A DNA stretch of 64,000 nucleotides from Strigamia acuminata (lineage: Eukaryota; Arthropoda; Chilopoda; Geophilomorpha; Linotaeniidae): NCBI GenBank assembly GCA_949358305.1, contig OX442323.1, positions 1,674,001 through 1,738,000 of the forward strand, in the 5' to 3' direction. A model generated the notes under the pieces. It was not told where the DNA came from. It saw only the letters and a program-made list of their open reading frames with translations, and searched no databases. The translations under genes and the position numbers were made by a program. Shown one piece after another: positions 1-13,250 of the stretch (its first letter is position 1; each line of letters starts with the position of its first letter).

Positions 1-278
1 TGTAAAATTTTGTTTTAGATTTTCTCTTGTGTATAAATAAACACGAAGAGTTTAATTTTATGTAATTGGCTTTTCCAAGAAAAGTATTGTTAAACTAAGA
101 ATTGAGGGATATAAAGGTAATAGAACAATTCTCGTAAATTCTGTTAATAATTTTGTGAAAAGCAAGAATGATGTTGAAAGTTAGAAGTGAAAATGATAAT
201 CTCGAAGTAGAAATTTGGGGGTATTTTCATTTGAAATAATTTGAATTTTGGAGACCAAAATTTTTCAAAGGGGGGGGC
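1..278 (+). mobile_element. 3' internal end of Ty3/Gypsy copy A (truncated by window edge)
   Basis: This stretch is the reverse complement of 59154-59431, the untranslated segment between the last reading frame and the 3' LTR of the Gypsy element at the right end of the window. By eye the two copies differ at only two positions (an a/g near base 37 and a c/t near base 149). It ends in the polypurine tract AAAGGGGGGG at 268-277, the usual plus-strand primer just before a 3' LTR. The coding part of this copy lies upstream of the window. Confidence 0.9.
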
Positions 279-822
279 TGTTACGAGCGCAGACCTCGCT
301 GTACGACAGCGGGCCTAAACGCTCTGTTTAGAGAATTAATTCTGAAAGCTCTCACTAGGCACACTGGAGTTTCCAAATCCGCTCACCAGTTGTCACTGTG
401 TTAATTATGCACAGGGCAACTGGACTAATCAATCAAGTAGAGCGGGGGTGGACCCAGAGTTTACCTGGTGAGCTAAGTGGGTTTGAGAGAGCAGAAATGT
501 TCTGAGCCTCAAACAGTTAACATGGTAAGTAAAGGCTTCTGTGGACCAGCGCACACAGCGCTTGGTCCCACCCCGCCTTTCCAAATTCATAGAGATATAA
601 TTTGATTATCATTCTTGCTTTCTTGCTTTATGTTTATGTAAAATAAAGGATTATGTTTATCATTTGATTTTGTTAAGTTTGTAATAAGTCCCATAGAATA
701 AAAGAGATTTATTTAAATGATAAATCAGTTCTCTCAATCATTTCACCTAAAGGATTTCAAGGTCTTTGCTAAATTAATTAGCATTTGTTATGTGTGTGGA
801 TCACCCCAACCCACACGTAACA
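279..822 (+). repeat. 3' LTR of Gypsy copy A
   Basis: A 544-bp long terminal repeat beginning TGTTACG and ending CGTAACA, so the ends form a 7-bp inverted repeat with TG...CA termini. It follows a G-rich polypurine tract and matches 58610-59153 on the opposite strand, which has the same length. An AATAAA at 642-647 could serve polyadenylation. The matching target-site duplication cannot be checked because the 5' end is outside the window. Confidence 0.93.
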
Positions 823-1186
823 ATATAAAGTTGTGAAAATGGAGGTAAACAAGGTGCTAATGAGATTAAAATATTTAATGAATTTAAAACTGGGGATGAA
901 GAAATGCAGTTTTGACGAGTTTACCGGTGTTCGTAAAAGAAGGTAGGCATGCTGAGTGTCAGTTGAGTTTTTGAACAAGATAAATAAGCATGCTTGACTC
1001 ACTTGTCATTAATTTCAACATTATGTTGCGGAGGAAAGCAAAGGAAGGGAAGGAAGGGAACCGGTTTGAATCGAAAAAAGATTGTGCAAAAATGGTATGA
1101 AATATTGTTACACGCCGCATGTTGGCAATGAAATTTTTACTTTGTTGTTGTTTGCTGCGGAGATAAAAATTCGCTTTTCAACCACC

Positions 1187-1188
<2 letters not shown>

Positions 1189-1221
<33 letters not shown>
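1189..1221. repeat. (CT)n microsatellite
   Basis: An uninterrupted CT dinucleotide run of about 33 bp. On the minus strand it is (GA)n, the type of sequence bound by GAGA factor at arthropod promoters. It sits about 45 bp upstream of a strong plus-strand splice donor. A promoter role is inference only. Confidence 0.9.
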
Positions 1222-1225
<4 letters not shown>

Positions 1226-1263
1226 CGCTGGCTCTGCCTCAACTGCCGTTTCCATGCTAAAAG
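1222..1263 (+). other. Candidate 5' exon ending in a strong splice donor
   Basis: The sequence after the CT run ends in CTAAAAG followed by GTAAGTTTT, a near-consensus donor. A short ATG lies 10 bases before the donor. If joined to the candidate exon at 2176 that ATG stops after nine codons, so this is better read as a 5' untranslated exon. The start is arbitrary, and no transcript evidence exists in the sequence. Confidence 0.3.
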
Positions 1264-2175
1264 GTAAGTTTTCTGATTTATTTCCAAACATGTTTTGCTG
1301 TAATAATTTTCCACTTTTTTGCTTTATTTATTTCCTCTCGCCTTCCGATTGAAATATGAGACTCGTTTACTTTGTTTGCGAATCGTAAAATGGAAAGAAA
1401 AAAAGTAAAAGTGTAATTATAAATAAAATAGGATTGGCGCAAGTTGTCTAAAAGCTGTTTAACTGCAATGTGTTTAAACGTGTGTTTTTGCTGTTTTTAG
1501 TTTCTACGAACAGAATGGACATCAAAAACACTCGAATCAGCATAAAAACTTTTAATTTCGAATGCGCATCGCGTATTGTATTTGCCATTTATAATAAATT
1601 GTCGAATTATCATGACGACTAAAGTGGTTTTTCAAGTGTTTTATGCAACCTGCTTTTGGTTTTTAGAAATAGGTTACGGCACAATTGGCGCTCATCATAA
1701 ATAAAAAAAAAGTTTAAATTCTGTCACTCACAGCCCTTCGATCCATTGATCATCGTCAGTATTGAAATTTATTATGAAAACACAACACAACTCACATAAC
1801 CTATTTCTAAAATCAACATTGAATTTGAGCACGTTGGTTTTTCCAGGTAAAGCGCCCACCACCAAAAAAACGTAAAAGCGTAAAAGCAGAATTGTGTTGA
1901 AACAAGTGTGCGGTAATTGCCATTTTCATGTAAAACTCATGAGTTTGATAGTTTTTGGCTCGTGTGAAACCAACAAGCATATAAACAGAAGCATTGTAGA
2001 TAAATAGGAAATTGTTCGGCGAAATGTTGCGTAAAAATGGGTTGTTGCATTTCTATTTCTCTTTCTCGTGCGATTAGACAATTCGTGATTAATTGTATCC
2101 AAATGAATGGTCTTTTTCATTTAATTGGAATTGAAACTTGTCAACCCAAATAAGGGGTTCATCAAGTGTCTTCAG

Positions 2176-2240
2176 GTGTGGTCTCGAATGCGAGGCGCTG
2201 AAGCGAAACGACTGGAGCATGGCTTATTGCCAACAGTGAA
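2176..2240 (+). CDS. Candidate internal or first coding exon, unknown gene
   Basis: A 65-bp segment is bounded by a good acceptor (GTCTTCAG) and a consensus donor (GTAAGTAAT). One frame is open throughout, and its first ATG at 2188 gives MRGAEAKRLEHGLLPTV before the donor, leaving two bases over. Its base composition is more GC-rich than the flanks. It would be the second exon of a gene starting near 1.2 kb. No downstream partner exon was recognised and the peptide resembles no family I can name. Low confidence. Confidence 0.28.
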
Positions 2241-5200
2241 GTAAGTAATTGGCATTGTTTACAATTTATTAGCTCGAGTTTTTCTATACGGTATATTTTC
2301 TGCATTTTCTTGTAAACCTGGTGCTGGCAGCAGCCTGCAGTTTATTTCAATCACCATATTTCAGGCAAAAGTTTTTTCTTATTTTCTAGCCGAAAAATGA
2401 TGAATGTTGATTTGTAGTTGAGAAGCATAAAAGTGTATTTATACATTATACTCTCTCTCTCTTTTCTCTTTTGATTCATTTCATCTTTGTGCTTTGGGCC
2501 TGGATTCTCTCGCGCAGATCAAAGCCAACTGCACATCTTCCTCGTAAATAGGCCTGGAGGTTTTACTTCTTTTCTTTTCTTCTTTTTTTATGTAGAGCTG
2601 GCAAAGCAGCGGATCTGATGATAGCGGGCAGAAAAGTTGATTTGCACGGGCCAACAGGTCTCCTGGGAAGTGGTCAGAACACGCGGGCCGGGATGACAAT
2701 CCCATTTCGGGCCATTTCGGGCCCATCACATGCACAATGGAGGAATTTGCCGCTCAGAATTGGCCCGTAAAACATGCTTTATGCAAGATTGGCCGGCAAA
2801 CAAGTTGCATAGCCCATTTTGGCCGCTTTCATACTTCTCTTCCCTTCCCTTCTCATCCTCCCTCAGGTTAAAGATTTGCATGGTGACGTGGTCCATTAAC
2901 CCGTGCAACCTTTGAATCTTGTGGCCGAGATGAAATGGCAAATCCTGTGGTGTATACGAGTCGGATATAAAGATGGGGTAGTAAAAATATCATCCACCCG
3001 AGAGTTGAGCCCCTGCTCCGCGTCTTAATAGTTCCCCATGCGCTCGATATGAGTAGGAAGCGAAGCGCTTTATAAATGGGGAGAAAATAGATCCATTTGG
3101 AATGTTTCAGATTCTTGCTTCATGTGATGTACAGCATTACACACTTATAAGTAATAGGAATAACAAAGGGCCATGCTACATTTTCTTGTTATTTTTCTCT
3201 CTCTCTTTAGCTCTCTTCATTTTGCCGTGACAAGAGATTTTATTGATTATTAGCTTTAAGTTGTTTCCGGCTCCCGCGAGATGTCGTTTGTTTCCATCAC
3301 TCATTTCGCTTTGTTCGTTTCGTTCCATAAGGTATAACATACAGCTGTGTGTGTTGATTCCTCGTCGGAATTGAGATAAGTCAGGCTGCCCCTTTGGCCT
3401 AGCCTTTTTTGCTCTGTGCACTGATTACGTTTCAGCTCGAATGTGTAGCTATCTGTCCAGTAGTAATGGGTTGGCCAAACACCATCTGGCGAGAAATAAC
3501 GCCCGAAATTTGCTGTCGTGGGCGTCGTTAGGAAGCGAGTATGTGCTCCCCATTTATCACGCAATGTGTTTGCCAGTAAAAATGGAAAGTGTTCATTGCA
3601 CTTGGCAAATGGCCTTTTTTCTTTTTTCTTTTTTTCTTTTTTGCTTTCTCCTTTTCCTCTCAAAATTTGTCCTTTTTTAAATATAAATTTAAATATAAAT
3701 TCGTTGATCGATTTTTTTTATTTTTATTTAAAATTTTTAAACTTTTTAATTTTTTTGTTTAATGAGAAAAGAAAGTGTATGTGGAATAGCAGCTCAGCCA
3801 CTTATTGTGCGTTTTATTATTCGTGGCTGGAATCATCTTTTGCTGCCATAAACGGCGTGTCTTTGAAAGCAAAGCTTTTCTTGCACTTTGCTAATAAAAC
3901 TAATGAAGTTATAATGGCGAGCGAATAAGAGTTTTGTGGGGAATGCGCGATATTGTTATCGTGGGTAGTGAAGGGATTTTCTATGAATATTCATAGGCAC
4001 ATCTCATTACCATTAACAGTCCATTTCGGCGAGAGTCAACACTGAGGCGAACTGTCATTTGCACGAGCCTCTTCATGAGAGAAATTTCCGATTTCAAATA
4101 GCCGCACTCAGTCGTCATCGTCATGCATGATCGTTTGCTCGCGCACGAAAAAATGATGTGCAAATTTCTTTTTTTCTCTCTATCTCTCTCTCTCTCTCTC
4201 TCTCCTCTTTTCAAATGATTAGATTAGATTATTTTAAGGGAAAAAAAATTGTGGAAAATTGTGCGTCGCACTCGCACGGCGGTGGAGTGGAGGCAGTAGA
4301 GGCAGCGGAGCTGTGCAAAATGTGCAGATTCGACTGTTGATTCCGCCCCTGCACTTGATTGCTATCGGTGTATCCAAGTCAAGTAGTGTTCGCATTGAAA
4401 GAAGGACTTAAGCCTATTATCGAGTGATATTCATCTCCTTAATAATAGTGGTGTGTGCATTAGAGTGAAGCCCACAAACAGAGGAGCCAAACCTATGAGC
4501 AATGGCAGCCCTCGTCCGGAGTAGATGGCTTTTTAATGGCTTCCATCCAATCAAAGTGCTCACTTTTATTTATCGCCTTTCATTTCGAACGATTTCTCTT
4601 CGGCTTTTTTTTCCTTTTCATTTTTTTGTTTGTGGTTTCGTATCCTGTATGATGGGATTAATGTTCATTACATCCAGGGAGAAGTAGAAGTATGCAATTT
4701 TTTTTTAATGTTTTTTTTTTTTCAAGTACGTATTGTTATTATTTTTAATCTAGATGTGTAATGGAGAAAACAAGGTGAAAACGAGATGAAATAAATCATG
4801 GAGAAATCACTTGTCACGGCGATGTATGGGATCGATTGTGTACGTGATGTGTAGTTTATATTGCCACATTAAGAAAGATAGAGAATTTTTCTGGGAAATG
4901 AAGAATGTTAATTGCGGTTTTACTTTTTTTCTTTTTTTTTAAAGTTAGGGATGTGCTTTGGAGCATGGAAATAAATAATAAAAAGGTGAAGATAATTAAT
5001 GCGTCTTTTTTACAAATATTATTTTGGGTTAAATTGGAAAAAGGAACGTAGGAGAGAGAGCTGAGTTAACGGTATGAAATTGGCGTTTGCAAAGTTAGTT
5101 TAGTTTGTGTGTGTGCGATAGGCTCGTTTTCTTCTCTCTCTCTCTCTCTCTTTCGCTCGCTCTATATTCAGTTAATGGAGCCAGCCACAATGGGTGCTTC

Positions 5201-7768
5201 TTGCTGACATTCGAACATCTGCTGGAATCCGAACATGGGTTTTTGTGGCATTGATTATTGATTGGCCGCTGCTTCATCAGCACTTAGGACAAGCTCATCA
5301 AGGCGTCAATGGTCACCCCCATCTCTTTTACATTTGGCTTTTCTTGTGCGCCTGCTGCTGTTAAATGGCTCCATTTGCCCCGCTGTGAGGCACTTTCATT
5401 ATGCAAGTTATGCACACGGCCCCGAGAGAGCGTCATGCACGTTTTATACCTGATTAGACCTGATGCCCAATGATTGCACATTTTTATGTGATCTCATTAT
5501 TCGAGGGACTTCTTTTTGATGGTGCCATCTAAGAGTTTAAAAAAAATGGGGTATGCGCTATAGCAGTTTTTAACTGCTGGTTTAATTAAGGGGCCATTCA
5601 ATTTATTTATTTTCATTTTTTCAAACTCTAATTACAGGAAGAACAAAGGCCGATTCGAAATTTCTCCTTATTTTTTTTATTTATTATTTTTATTATTATT
5701 ACAGTGTTTTTTATTATAAAATTATTTGGTAGATCTAAAAAAATTGACCTAAATATCTGGTTTTGATTGAATTTTTTTTTTTGTAATTTTATTTTTATTT
5801 TTATTTTTTCAACTTTCAATATCCTCTGTACTATCTCATAAAGTTGAGATCTGTCATTCTAGACACTTCTTCTATCCCACCCTACACCGCAAAAAACACC
5901 AATGAATTCATCTATTTGGCAGCAGGGGAAGTTGGCTTTCTCTCCTCCTCCTCCTCCTCCTCCTTCTCCTTCACCACCATCACCTTTTTTTTCTCTCCCC
6001 ATTTTCTTTGATAGCATAAAGACACGAATTGTGAGATGAAATCTGGCGCATTTTTTCTTTTCATTGCAAACCTCTTATCTTTCTATTTTTAATTCTCGAT
6101 TCCTTCTATTGACAGCTCGGGAAACTAGGAGAAAACGAAAGAAAGAAAGAAAGAAAGAAAATTGAAACCAGAAATTAAAGAAAGGGACGCCAAATTGTGT
6201 TGTCTGACATTAAAGTATTGGTCAGTCAGTTGTTTAAAATTGATTTCAATCCACCTCGCTTAGATCACAATTGCCATTGCATACTTTGAATTCCAAATAT
6301 TCTCTACATCAATTGGGAATGTGCTTCACTCGTATTTGAAGTTCATAATTCATCTTGACAGGTTGAACATATTGGGAAGGTCTTTTTCAGTAGAAAATAA
6401 AAAATAAAAAAAAATACTATTTTCCAACTTTTTCCCAGAGGAGGGGAGACAATAGATCCCTCATTTCCAAGAGAAATTATCCAATTTTTTTTTGTTACGT
6501 TTTTTTTTTCATTTTTTTTTTAAAAAGGAAAATAATTTTTTTTTAAAAAGTTTATTTTAAATAATGTAATTTATGTTTTTCTTTTTTTTAAACAACATAA
6601 TGAATTTATTGAAACCTTACCTGATGTTTAAAAGGGGGTTAACGTGATTAGCTCGTAGGGCTTGTGCAATCACAAAAGTCTGTTTATGTAAATAGATAAA
6701 CTGTGTAAAGCAAACACTGGCTTTAACATTTGTTTAGTAAGAACATCTTACGAAGACCAGGTGGTTGCTATTTGCTAGGCTAAACAAAGTATGATAATTT
6801 TGTGGTTTCCTGTATCAATGTTATGTTATACGCTTATCAAAACATCAACATAATCGAAGCCGTTTCTGATTTCTTCCTAAATGGTCAAACGTCGTTGAAT
6901 GTTTTAAGAATTTTTGCACTTTTTACCGAAGGTGGAACCAGTATTGCGCAGTATTGGAGTTGCAGGGGTCTCAAAATACGAAAAAAGATAACCTTGATTT
7001 TGCTTTATCGTTTTGTTAATTGATAAAGAAATTGAAAATACAGTATGCATTCAAAAAAGTATTTTTGAAAGTTTTTGAGTGTAGATGTTTTAAATTTGTA
7101 TTTACAATTGCATTTATTTTCAAAATACCTGCATTTGTAGACTCGTATTTGTAATCATTTGTAAATTTGATTTTAAATGGTTCAAGATCATTCTACTTGA
7201 ATTCAAACGTGCAGTTGAAGGGGGAACAAAATGGCTGCCTTGAGGATGCCTTTCAAATGCACAATCTCCCTAAACAGTTGCAGTTGTCAGCTAAAACGTT
7301 ACGTTTGAAATGTTGTTGTTTTGAATGTTCTATGTTGTTACAATATTTTCATTTGCAGGCTACTTGATGAAAAAGAAATAGAATATTTCTTTTATTACTG
7401 TAATGAAATATCAAACAATTTAAATGCACCTCTATCTCTCTCACATTGTTACAAACAGTTAGAACACACAGAATTCTTTACTATGTGTTGAGTAAAAAGG
7501 CCAATATTATCAATACACTTGGTGAATAGGCTGTTGTTCTAGAACTAGTTCTAAGGACATGTGACATCACAACTATTCACAAGTTCCAAGATATCTGCCC
7601 CATGTAAGATATGAAAAACATTTTCCAAATAAACACACTTTTCGTTTAAGATTTCAACATTACAACAACATCAGAACATCAACTAAACAGCAACTTCCAA
7701 ATTAAACAATTGTGGAATACACACCCGGCTGTTTCCTTGTAAGCAAGAGCTGATTTGCAGAGAGCAGC
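2241..7768. other. Gene-poor sequence with microsatellites
   Basis: No reading frame here has convincing codon use, domain motifs or splice context. The stretch holds (TC)n runs near 4177-4203 and 5132-5152, a (CTC)n tract at about 5941-5975, (GAAA)n near 6139-6160 and many long T runs. The longest open stretches (for example 3518-3928) are low-complexity Phe/Leu/Ser strings made by T-rich DNA. It could be intron of a long gene or intergenic. Confidence 0.6.
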
Positions 7769-7776
7769 TATATAAG
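7769..7776 (+). promoter_or_regulatory. TATA box of a candidate core promoter
   Basis: TATATAAG is followed about 30 bp downstream by TTGTCAAAC around 7798-7804. A TCA initiator core there puts the A at 7801, the normal TATA-to-start spacing. A short reading frame with a consensus splice donor begins just after, at 7824. Confidence 0.4.
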
Positions 7777-7823
7777 TTGTAGAAAAGCAGCGTGGTTGTC
7801 AAACTTTTTTCCAAGATGGTAAA

Positions 7824-7863
7824 ATGAGTTGGGATGTTTATCATGTCGTGGTGGACATTGTTG
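7824..7863 (+). CDS. Candidate first coding exon, unknown gene
   Basis: The ATG at 7824 opens a 40-base coding segment (MSWDVYHVVVDIV plus one base) that ends at the strong donor GTAAGTTGG. A TATA box and initiator-like sequence lie upstream at the expected distance, giving a 5' UTR of roughly 23 bases. Another ATG at 7815 is followed by a stop two codons later. No continuation exon in the right phase was identified. Function unknown. Confidence 0.33.
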
Positions 7864-10800
7864 GTAAGTTGGCACTTAAACGAAGCGTCGTGTTTTATTT
7901 AGTGCGCGCGGCGAAAACATGTGTCGCACGAATTTTCGTTTGCTTCGATTGCTTTTAACGCAATTGGAGGAAATTCGTCGTGATGAGATGTGTTCTAAAC
8001 GTCACGTGCAAATTTGATTGAACCCGCAAGAGGGTGCTGTTTGTTCTGATAGGAGTTGATGTTTTTCCTGCGAGCAAATCTAGCACTTAATATGAGGGCG
8101 CGTGTTTCTCTTGATGTTAATTCTATCAAGGGCCATTTTTAGTCTCGGTCGGTCCAACTAAAAGAGGAAATTAACCTCGCGTTGCAGGCGGCAACTTTTG
8201 TCTCCTTGAGGGACAATGGCCAGACCTTTTTGTTTGGTGCGAATGCAATTAATCTGGTGCGCTCACAAGTGATATCGAAATATTAATTGCGTATACCTAG
8301 CTTAATGAAGCGCGAAAAATCTTCATCTTCCGTCGCAAATTGAGTTGGTTCGAGCGGATTGCTGGCCTCTAGCGGCCGCAAAGTGTATTTATAGTACTGA
8401 AAATCGATCATTTGATTGAATTCCACGAAATGACATTTTAAAACCTCACCTCTTACGATATCGCAATTTTAATATCGCAACATTGCAGTTTTACAAATTT
8501 AATGTCACAAACTCGCACTTGTTTTTCTCAATTTTGACCATCTTTCGCGAGTAATGAGAAAAAAGTGTCAGTTGGGAGATGTAAGTTGCAATATACAAAG
8601 TAGAGTGTTGTTGGGTGATGGAAAAACTTGGCAGAGGTTAATCTAGAAGAGCTTAGTGAGTTGTTGGGGCTTGCAACTGGTATATTGGCTGCATGTGTGT
8701 ATGGACAATGGTTGAGCAGTTTAAAGAGGATTAAGGTCCTTCCAATTTCGGGACTTAATGCGACGCCATCAATAAAACAAAGTGAAAAGCATGAGCGATG
8801 ATGTAACGTTCGGGTTTATATCATTAATAAATATCTCATGCGTGGTTATCTTGCTAAACTCAAGTAAAATAATCATCTTTTTAGACAAACAATTAGAATT
8901 CCATGACGCACGACTAATGTTAGTTTAGAAAAGTTTTCATATTCTTCTTTTGCTTATTGGAAAATATTTGAGTCGTGTTTTTAGTAGAATTCCACGAGAA
9001 ATGAATGCATTAGGAAAATTAATGTCAAAACTGCAAGTTTTAATAAAAGCGTGTATATAGACTTTGAAAGGAACGGAAGGTGGGGAAGGGAAGCGAAGGG
9101 AAGGGAAGGACTAGGTGCAGGAGCATGCGCATTGCTGTTTGCCGGGCTAATTGTTGAGCGGAGCAAAGAACGAAAGAAGGAAAGAAAAAAAGAAAAAAAC
9201 GTTGCCAGTGCAGAACAATCTATAATTGTGGAATATTAACAATGTCCTTTTCTTGAGTAGTCTTGAGTGGGATTATGTACGAGCAGATGAGAAATTATTG
9301 CTATATATATAAGCATTTTTTCCCCTCTTTTTCTTCTCTTAACATCTCTTCTCTCGTCTGCCATATAATATGCACATTTCTGCTTCAACATAATTACTTA
9401 GCAAAATTAAATTTCTTACCAAGCTCGTGGATTAAGGTGTTTTTTTTTCTTTGAAGGGATGTTGAGATCCGGCGTTTCTTCATAAGTTAGACACCTTCTG
9501 TCATATCAGAGATAGGCTAAAATCACTTTCCTCCTCTCCTTCTATATTAATTTGAAATATAAATGTCATCTGTTTTTATATTAGCATGGAGAGAAAATTA
9601 GAAGAAGAGAAAAAAAAATGAAATGAATTTTTAGCTGCGACTCGTAAAGGGAAAAGATTAATTTCTACGCAGGGTTTGCAAAATTGAAATGTTTCAATTT
9701 AAGGCCCAAATTTGTCTTGACACAATAAATTCAAATAAAAATAAAAATATTAAAAGTTTCAAATAAAAAAGCGAAATTAACTTAGCTTTACTGCAATAAC
9801 GCTTGAATTTTGTAGCTTTCCTTTTTTAATTACAACAAATTAAAATAATAAAAAGATTTCGAACGATTTTGAGTAATAATTATAGTCTACTGGTTGTTGG
9901 TTGGTTCGGAAATAAATTTCTAAAATCAAAATTTAATTTGAGCGCATTGAGATGGAATCTTTTTAATGTAACCCCAGGTAAACACAAAAAAAGTGGAAGT
10001 TTAAAAACAAATAAGGAATAAAAATATCAACAACAACAAAAAAACGAAGTAAAATACTTAAAACAGGAGTTTTTGTGCGCAGTCATGCAGAGGTAACAAG
10101 TTTTTAGTTCCCATGAAAGTTGAGAAAACTTGAGAGCTGAAGCTGATCATCTCTGTGTACAACAAGAAGAAATGAATAATAATTTATAAAAAAATGAATT
10201 AATAATTTAATATTTTTATTTTTCGTATTATTTTTTATTTTCGTAAAGGGTAATGCATTCGGTTGATGTGTGCTCCCAAGGTTAGTTTTTATTTATTTTT
10301 TAATGCGAGTGAGAGTTAATTTATTGTATATTAAACACATTTTATTATGTTTATATGGAGAATGTTTGTTTGCATAAACGAATAATTTTTTTTTCTTTTG
10401 CCTTTTCGGGCATGTCTCGATTTTTTTGATAAATGTGTTTGCTTATGAAAACGGGCAAACATTGAATCTTAATTGGACGAACCTTCTTGTTTTTGAAACA
10501 TTTTCTTTTGCAATATTAAGTGTTTTTTTTCTTCTTTCTTATTTTTTTTTCTTCTGTTTCTCTCTGAGAAAAATTAGAGGATGAGAATTATAGCAAATCA
10601 TTAAAGTTTAGTTGAAAAATACGTCAGCTTTTTAAATTAATCTGACTTATATGAGTAATTAAATTTTGCCGCTCTGTTTACTTTAATAATAATTACTAAT
10701 CATAAAACATATGACAGTTATGAAAGCGGACTTCATAATTTTAAATGAAAATTTGTGTTGTTAGTTGTTACCAAACAACTTTTTCACGTAATCAATTTAA

Positions 10801-12224
10801 ATTTAAAAAATAAATAAATAAGTGAAACACATTTAGCCAGGAATTCTGTTATAAAAAAAAATGTATACTGTATATGTACCAAAAATATAAAAATAAAAAT
10901 TACATGTTACAAGCTCGTGTTGTTAACTCTTTACAAAATAACGGCTAATTTGAAACGGGGGGAAATAAAGACTAGAATTGATGTTGAATTCTCTCTCTCT
11001 CTCTCACTCCCACCCATCCAGTTTTATCGTGCGAACCGATTGTATGTTATTTGACCAAACCAAAGTAACGACTCCTCCCAGAAATAAATAGCAACATTTA
11101 TTTCACTCTTTTTATTCATTTCTTTTTTTTCCAAAACGGAATTCGTGATGTGTAATTGTTTTCGAGGTGCACTAGTATTTTCGTGGCATTTGAAACAGCA
11201 TATAATTTGATAGCATTTGTCGGTGGCCCATCCCATTCGCAATAAAAGTTGGCCATCATTACAAGGGAGTGGATACAATTTTCTCTTTTCCAACCATTTT
11301 GCACATTTTTCTCAAGTAGCCACTCATTCATTTGAAGGTCGAATCGATGGAATCGATTTTTTCTTATCTTTCGTCGAAGCCCAATCGAATAGGTGCTAAA
11401 GGGTAAAAAGGAGTGATTTTATGAAATTTGAGGAATTTTTGCTTCTCTCTCTCTCTCTCTCTCTCTATTTTTGCCCAATCTTGTTGCTGTAGCCTTGGAA
11501 TTTCTTTCTATCACTCTACGGTCTACGCCTCCCATTTTGCAGGGAGGGGGAGAGAGAGAGAAGCAGAAATAAAGCGAACTAATATCCTATTGATGATAGT
11601 AGTTAGAGAGGGCATTGCCGGAGCAATCCCATCTAATTTTATCCGAATTCTTTTCGGCCCTTCTTTTTTTTCTTTTTAATTTGATCGGAAATGAGGGATT
11701 TTTGGCGAAAGAGAGAGAAAGAGAGAGAGAGAAAAATGTTGTAAAAATATGTTGGAAATTTCCGCATTTCTCGAACGTAATTACGGGGTCACCGTTTGTG
11801 TACGAATTTCAAAAATCGATCTCGATTTTTCCCATAATTTATTTATAGCAAGAAAAAAAAAGTCGTCACGTGTATATCATCATCCCAAGTAGTTTGTCGA
11901 GCGAGTCTTCTTATCGGACGCATCGTTACCGTATCTGCGGTGTTTTTCGACCGACTAAGGAAATTAGCCATTGCATACTTATGAATTATAAAGGCACGTG
12001 GGAAGACATGCGAATCGGGTTGTATAATCGTTGGTTATTTTTGCAGCGTGGCCAATGAATGGCCGCGTGTAAATGTGTAATCTAATTCCCGCTTTATCCG
12101 TCCATTTGGTCTCGTGCACCTCGCCGTTCGCGTTCATCCTATTGTCGGGACCCCCTCGTATCTTTTTTCCAGCAGTGGATGAATGGCAAAGTATTTCCTA
12201 TTAATTTCTAACAAAGATTATTAG
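7864..12224. other. Gene-poor sequence
   Basis: No supported coding exon. The sequence has A/T-rich tracts, GA-rich patches near 9068-9200, a (TC)n run near 10991-11005, another near 11445-11466 and (GA)n near 11707-11732. Open stretches translate to low-complexity or unrecognisable peptides. Confidence 0.6.
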
Positions 12225-12315
12225 AGACTGTTGGTTGAAACTGCTCAGCGGTTGACTAAGGAGCAGCCCCAGGAACTGCTCATCATATCAGGGGTCGTCC
12301 AAGTTGGTGTGACAG
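12225..12315 (+). CDS. Candidate internal exon, unknown gene
   Basis: A 91-bp segment lies between the acceptor GATTATTAG and the donor GTGATAATT. One frame is open and coding-like, including the stretch VETAQRLTKEQPQELLI, and leaves one base over. GC content is higher than in the flanks. The polypyrimidine tract is weak and no neighbouring exon of matching phase was found, so this may be chance. Confidence 0.22.
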
Positions 12316-13222
12316 GTGATAATTTGAGCAGTGAGCCTTACTGGCCAGATGGCGCTTTGTGCTTCGCTTTTTTAGTGACTCACTGCACTTTGATATCAAC
12401 TTGCAAATTGTCTGTGCACTGCTTTGCAAGCCTCTCTCAAAGAAATTTCTTTAATTATTGTCATTATGTTCTGTAGTCCAACAGTTTATGTAATAACTCA
12501 TTTTGTCAGATTTTATTTTTTACATTTTTTTTATACGTAAGCTTATTCTTGTTGGTCGTGGCAGGCTAATTTCGAGCGAATGGTCATTGTTGCATACAAT
12601 TTAAGTGGACAGAATAAACAATGTCCAGTGGCGCAAACCTGTCATGCGCAGCTTTGCCTCTTATTTTTCACTACAACACTTCATTTCCAGCCGGATTACA
12701 TTTCCATAAATTGTTTCAAAAAAATTGCTCGTGTGCAGAAAATTGATCAGACGACGAAAACGTCCCGTTTTCAGTCGAGTTGAGCCGAGCCGAGCCGATG
12801 CGACAACGCCAAACTCAAAGTTTACACGTGTCGCTAATTAATGCTCCTCGTACTCGTACTCGTCGCAACAAGCGAGCTGATTAAGCAAGCCTCGTCTCTC
12901 TCTCTCCTTTCTCTCTCTCTCTCTCGCTCTTTCTCTCTCGTCTCGGCTTTCTTAATTGTCCACTAGACTTGGGTTGACCGCAAACCATTCTTCTTTATGA
13001 CACTTTTTGGTCGCCTCACCCCATGTCGTCAGCTATTAGCCACTGAATGAGCGCTTATTAGACAAACACGTGCTGATAATGTGAGTATTTATTTATTCTT
13101 CGCGATGAGCTAAGTCGTTTGCCTCGTCTTGATGACTGTTAAGCCACTGTCATTCACTCCCATCTTTGTTCTTGCGCTGCTTTGCATCACTCAAATAACG
13201 GTGAAAATATAATAGCCCAAAA

Positions 13223-13250
13223 AGCACATTAGGCACGTGCCTAATGTGCT
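13223..13250. repeat. 28-bp perfect palindrome centred on an E-box
   Basis: The two 14-base halves are exact reverse complements, and the centre is GGCACGTGCC, containing the CACGTG E-box. A shorter 14-bp palindrome with the same core (TAGGCACGTGCCTA) is at 20949-20962 on a related flanking sequence, so this is probably the end of a dispersed repeat and not a unique regulatory site. Confidence 0.8.

Noticed and set aside
3518-3928. 136-codon frame rich in Phe and Leu
   Set aside because: Produced by T-rich low-complexity DNA and overlapping other equally long frames. No signal or domain is convincing.
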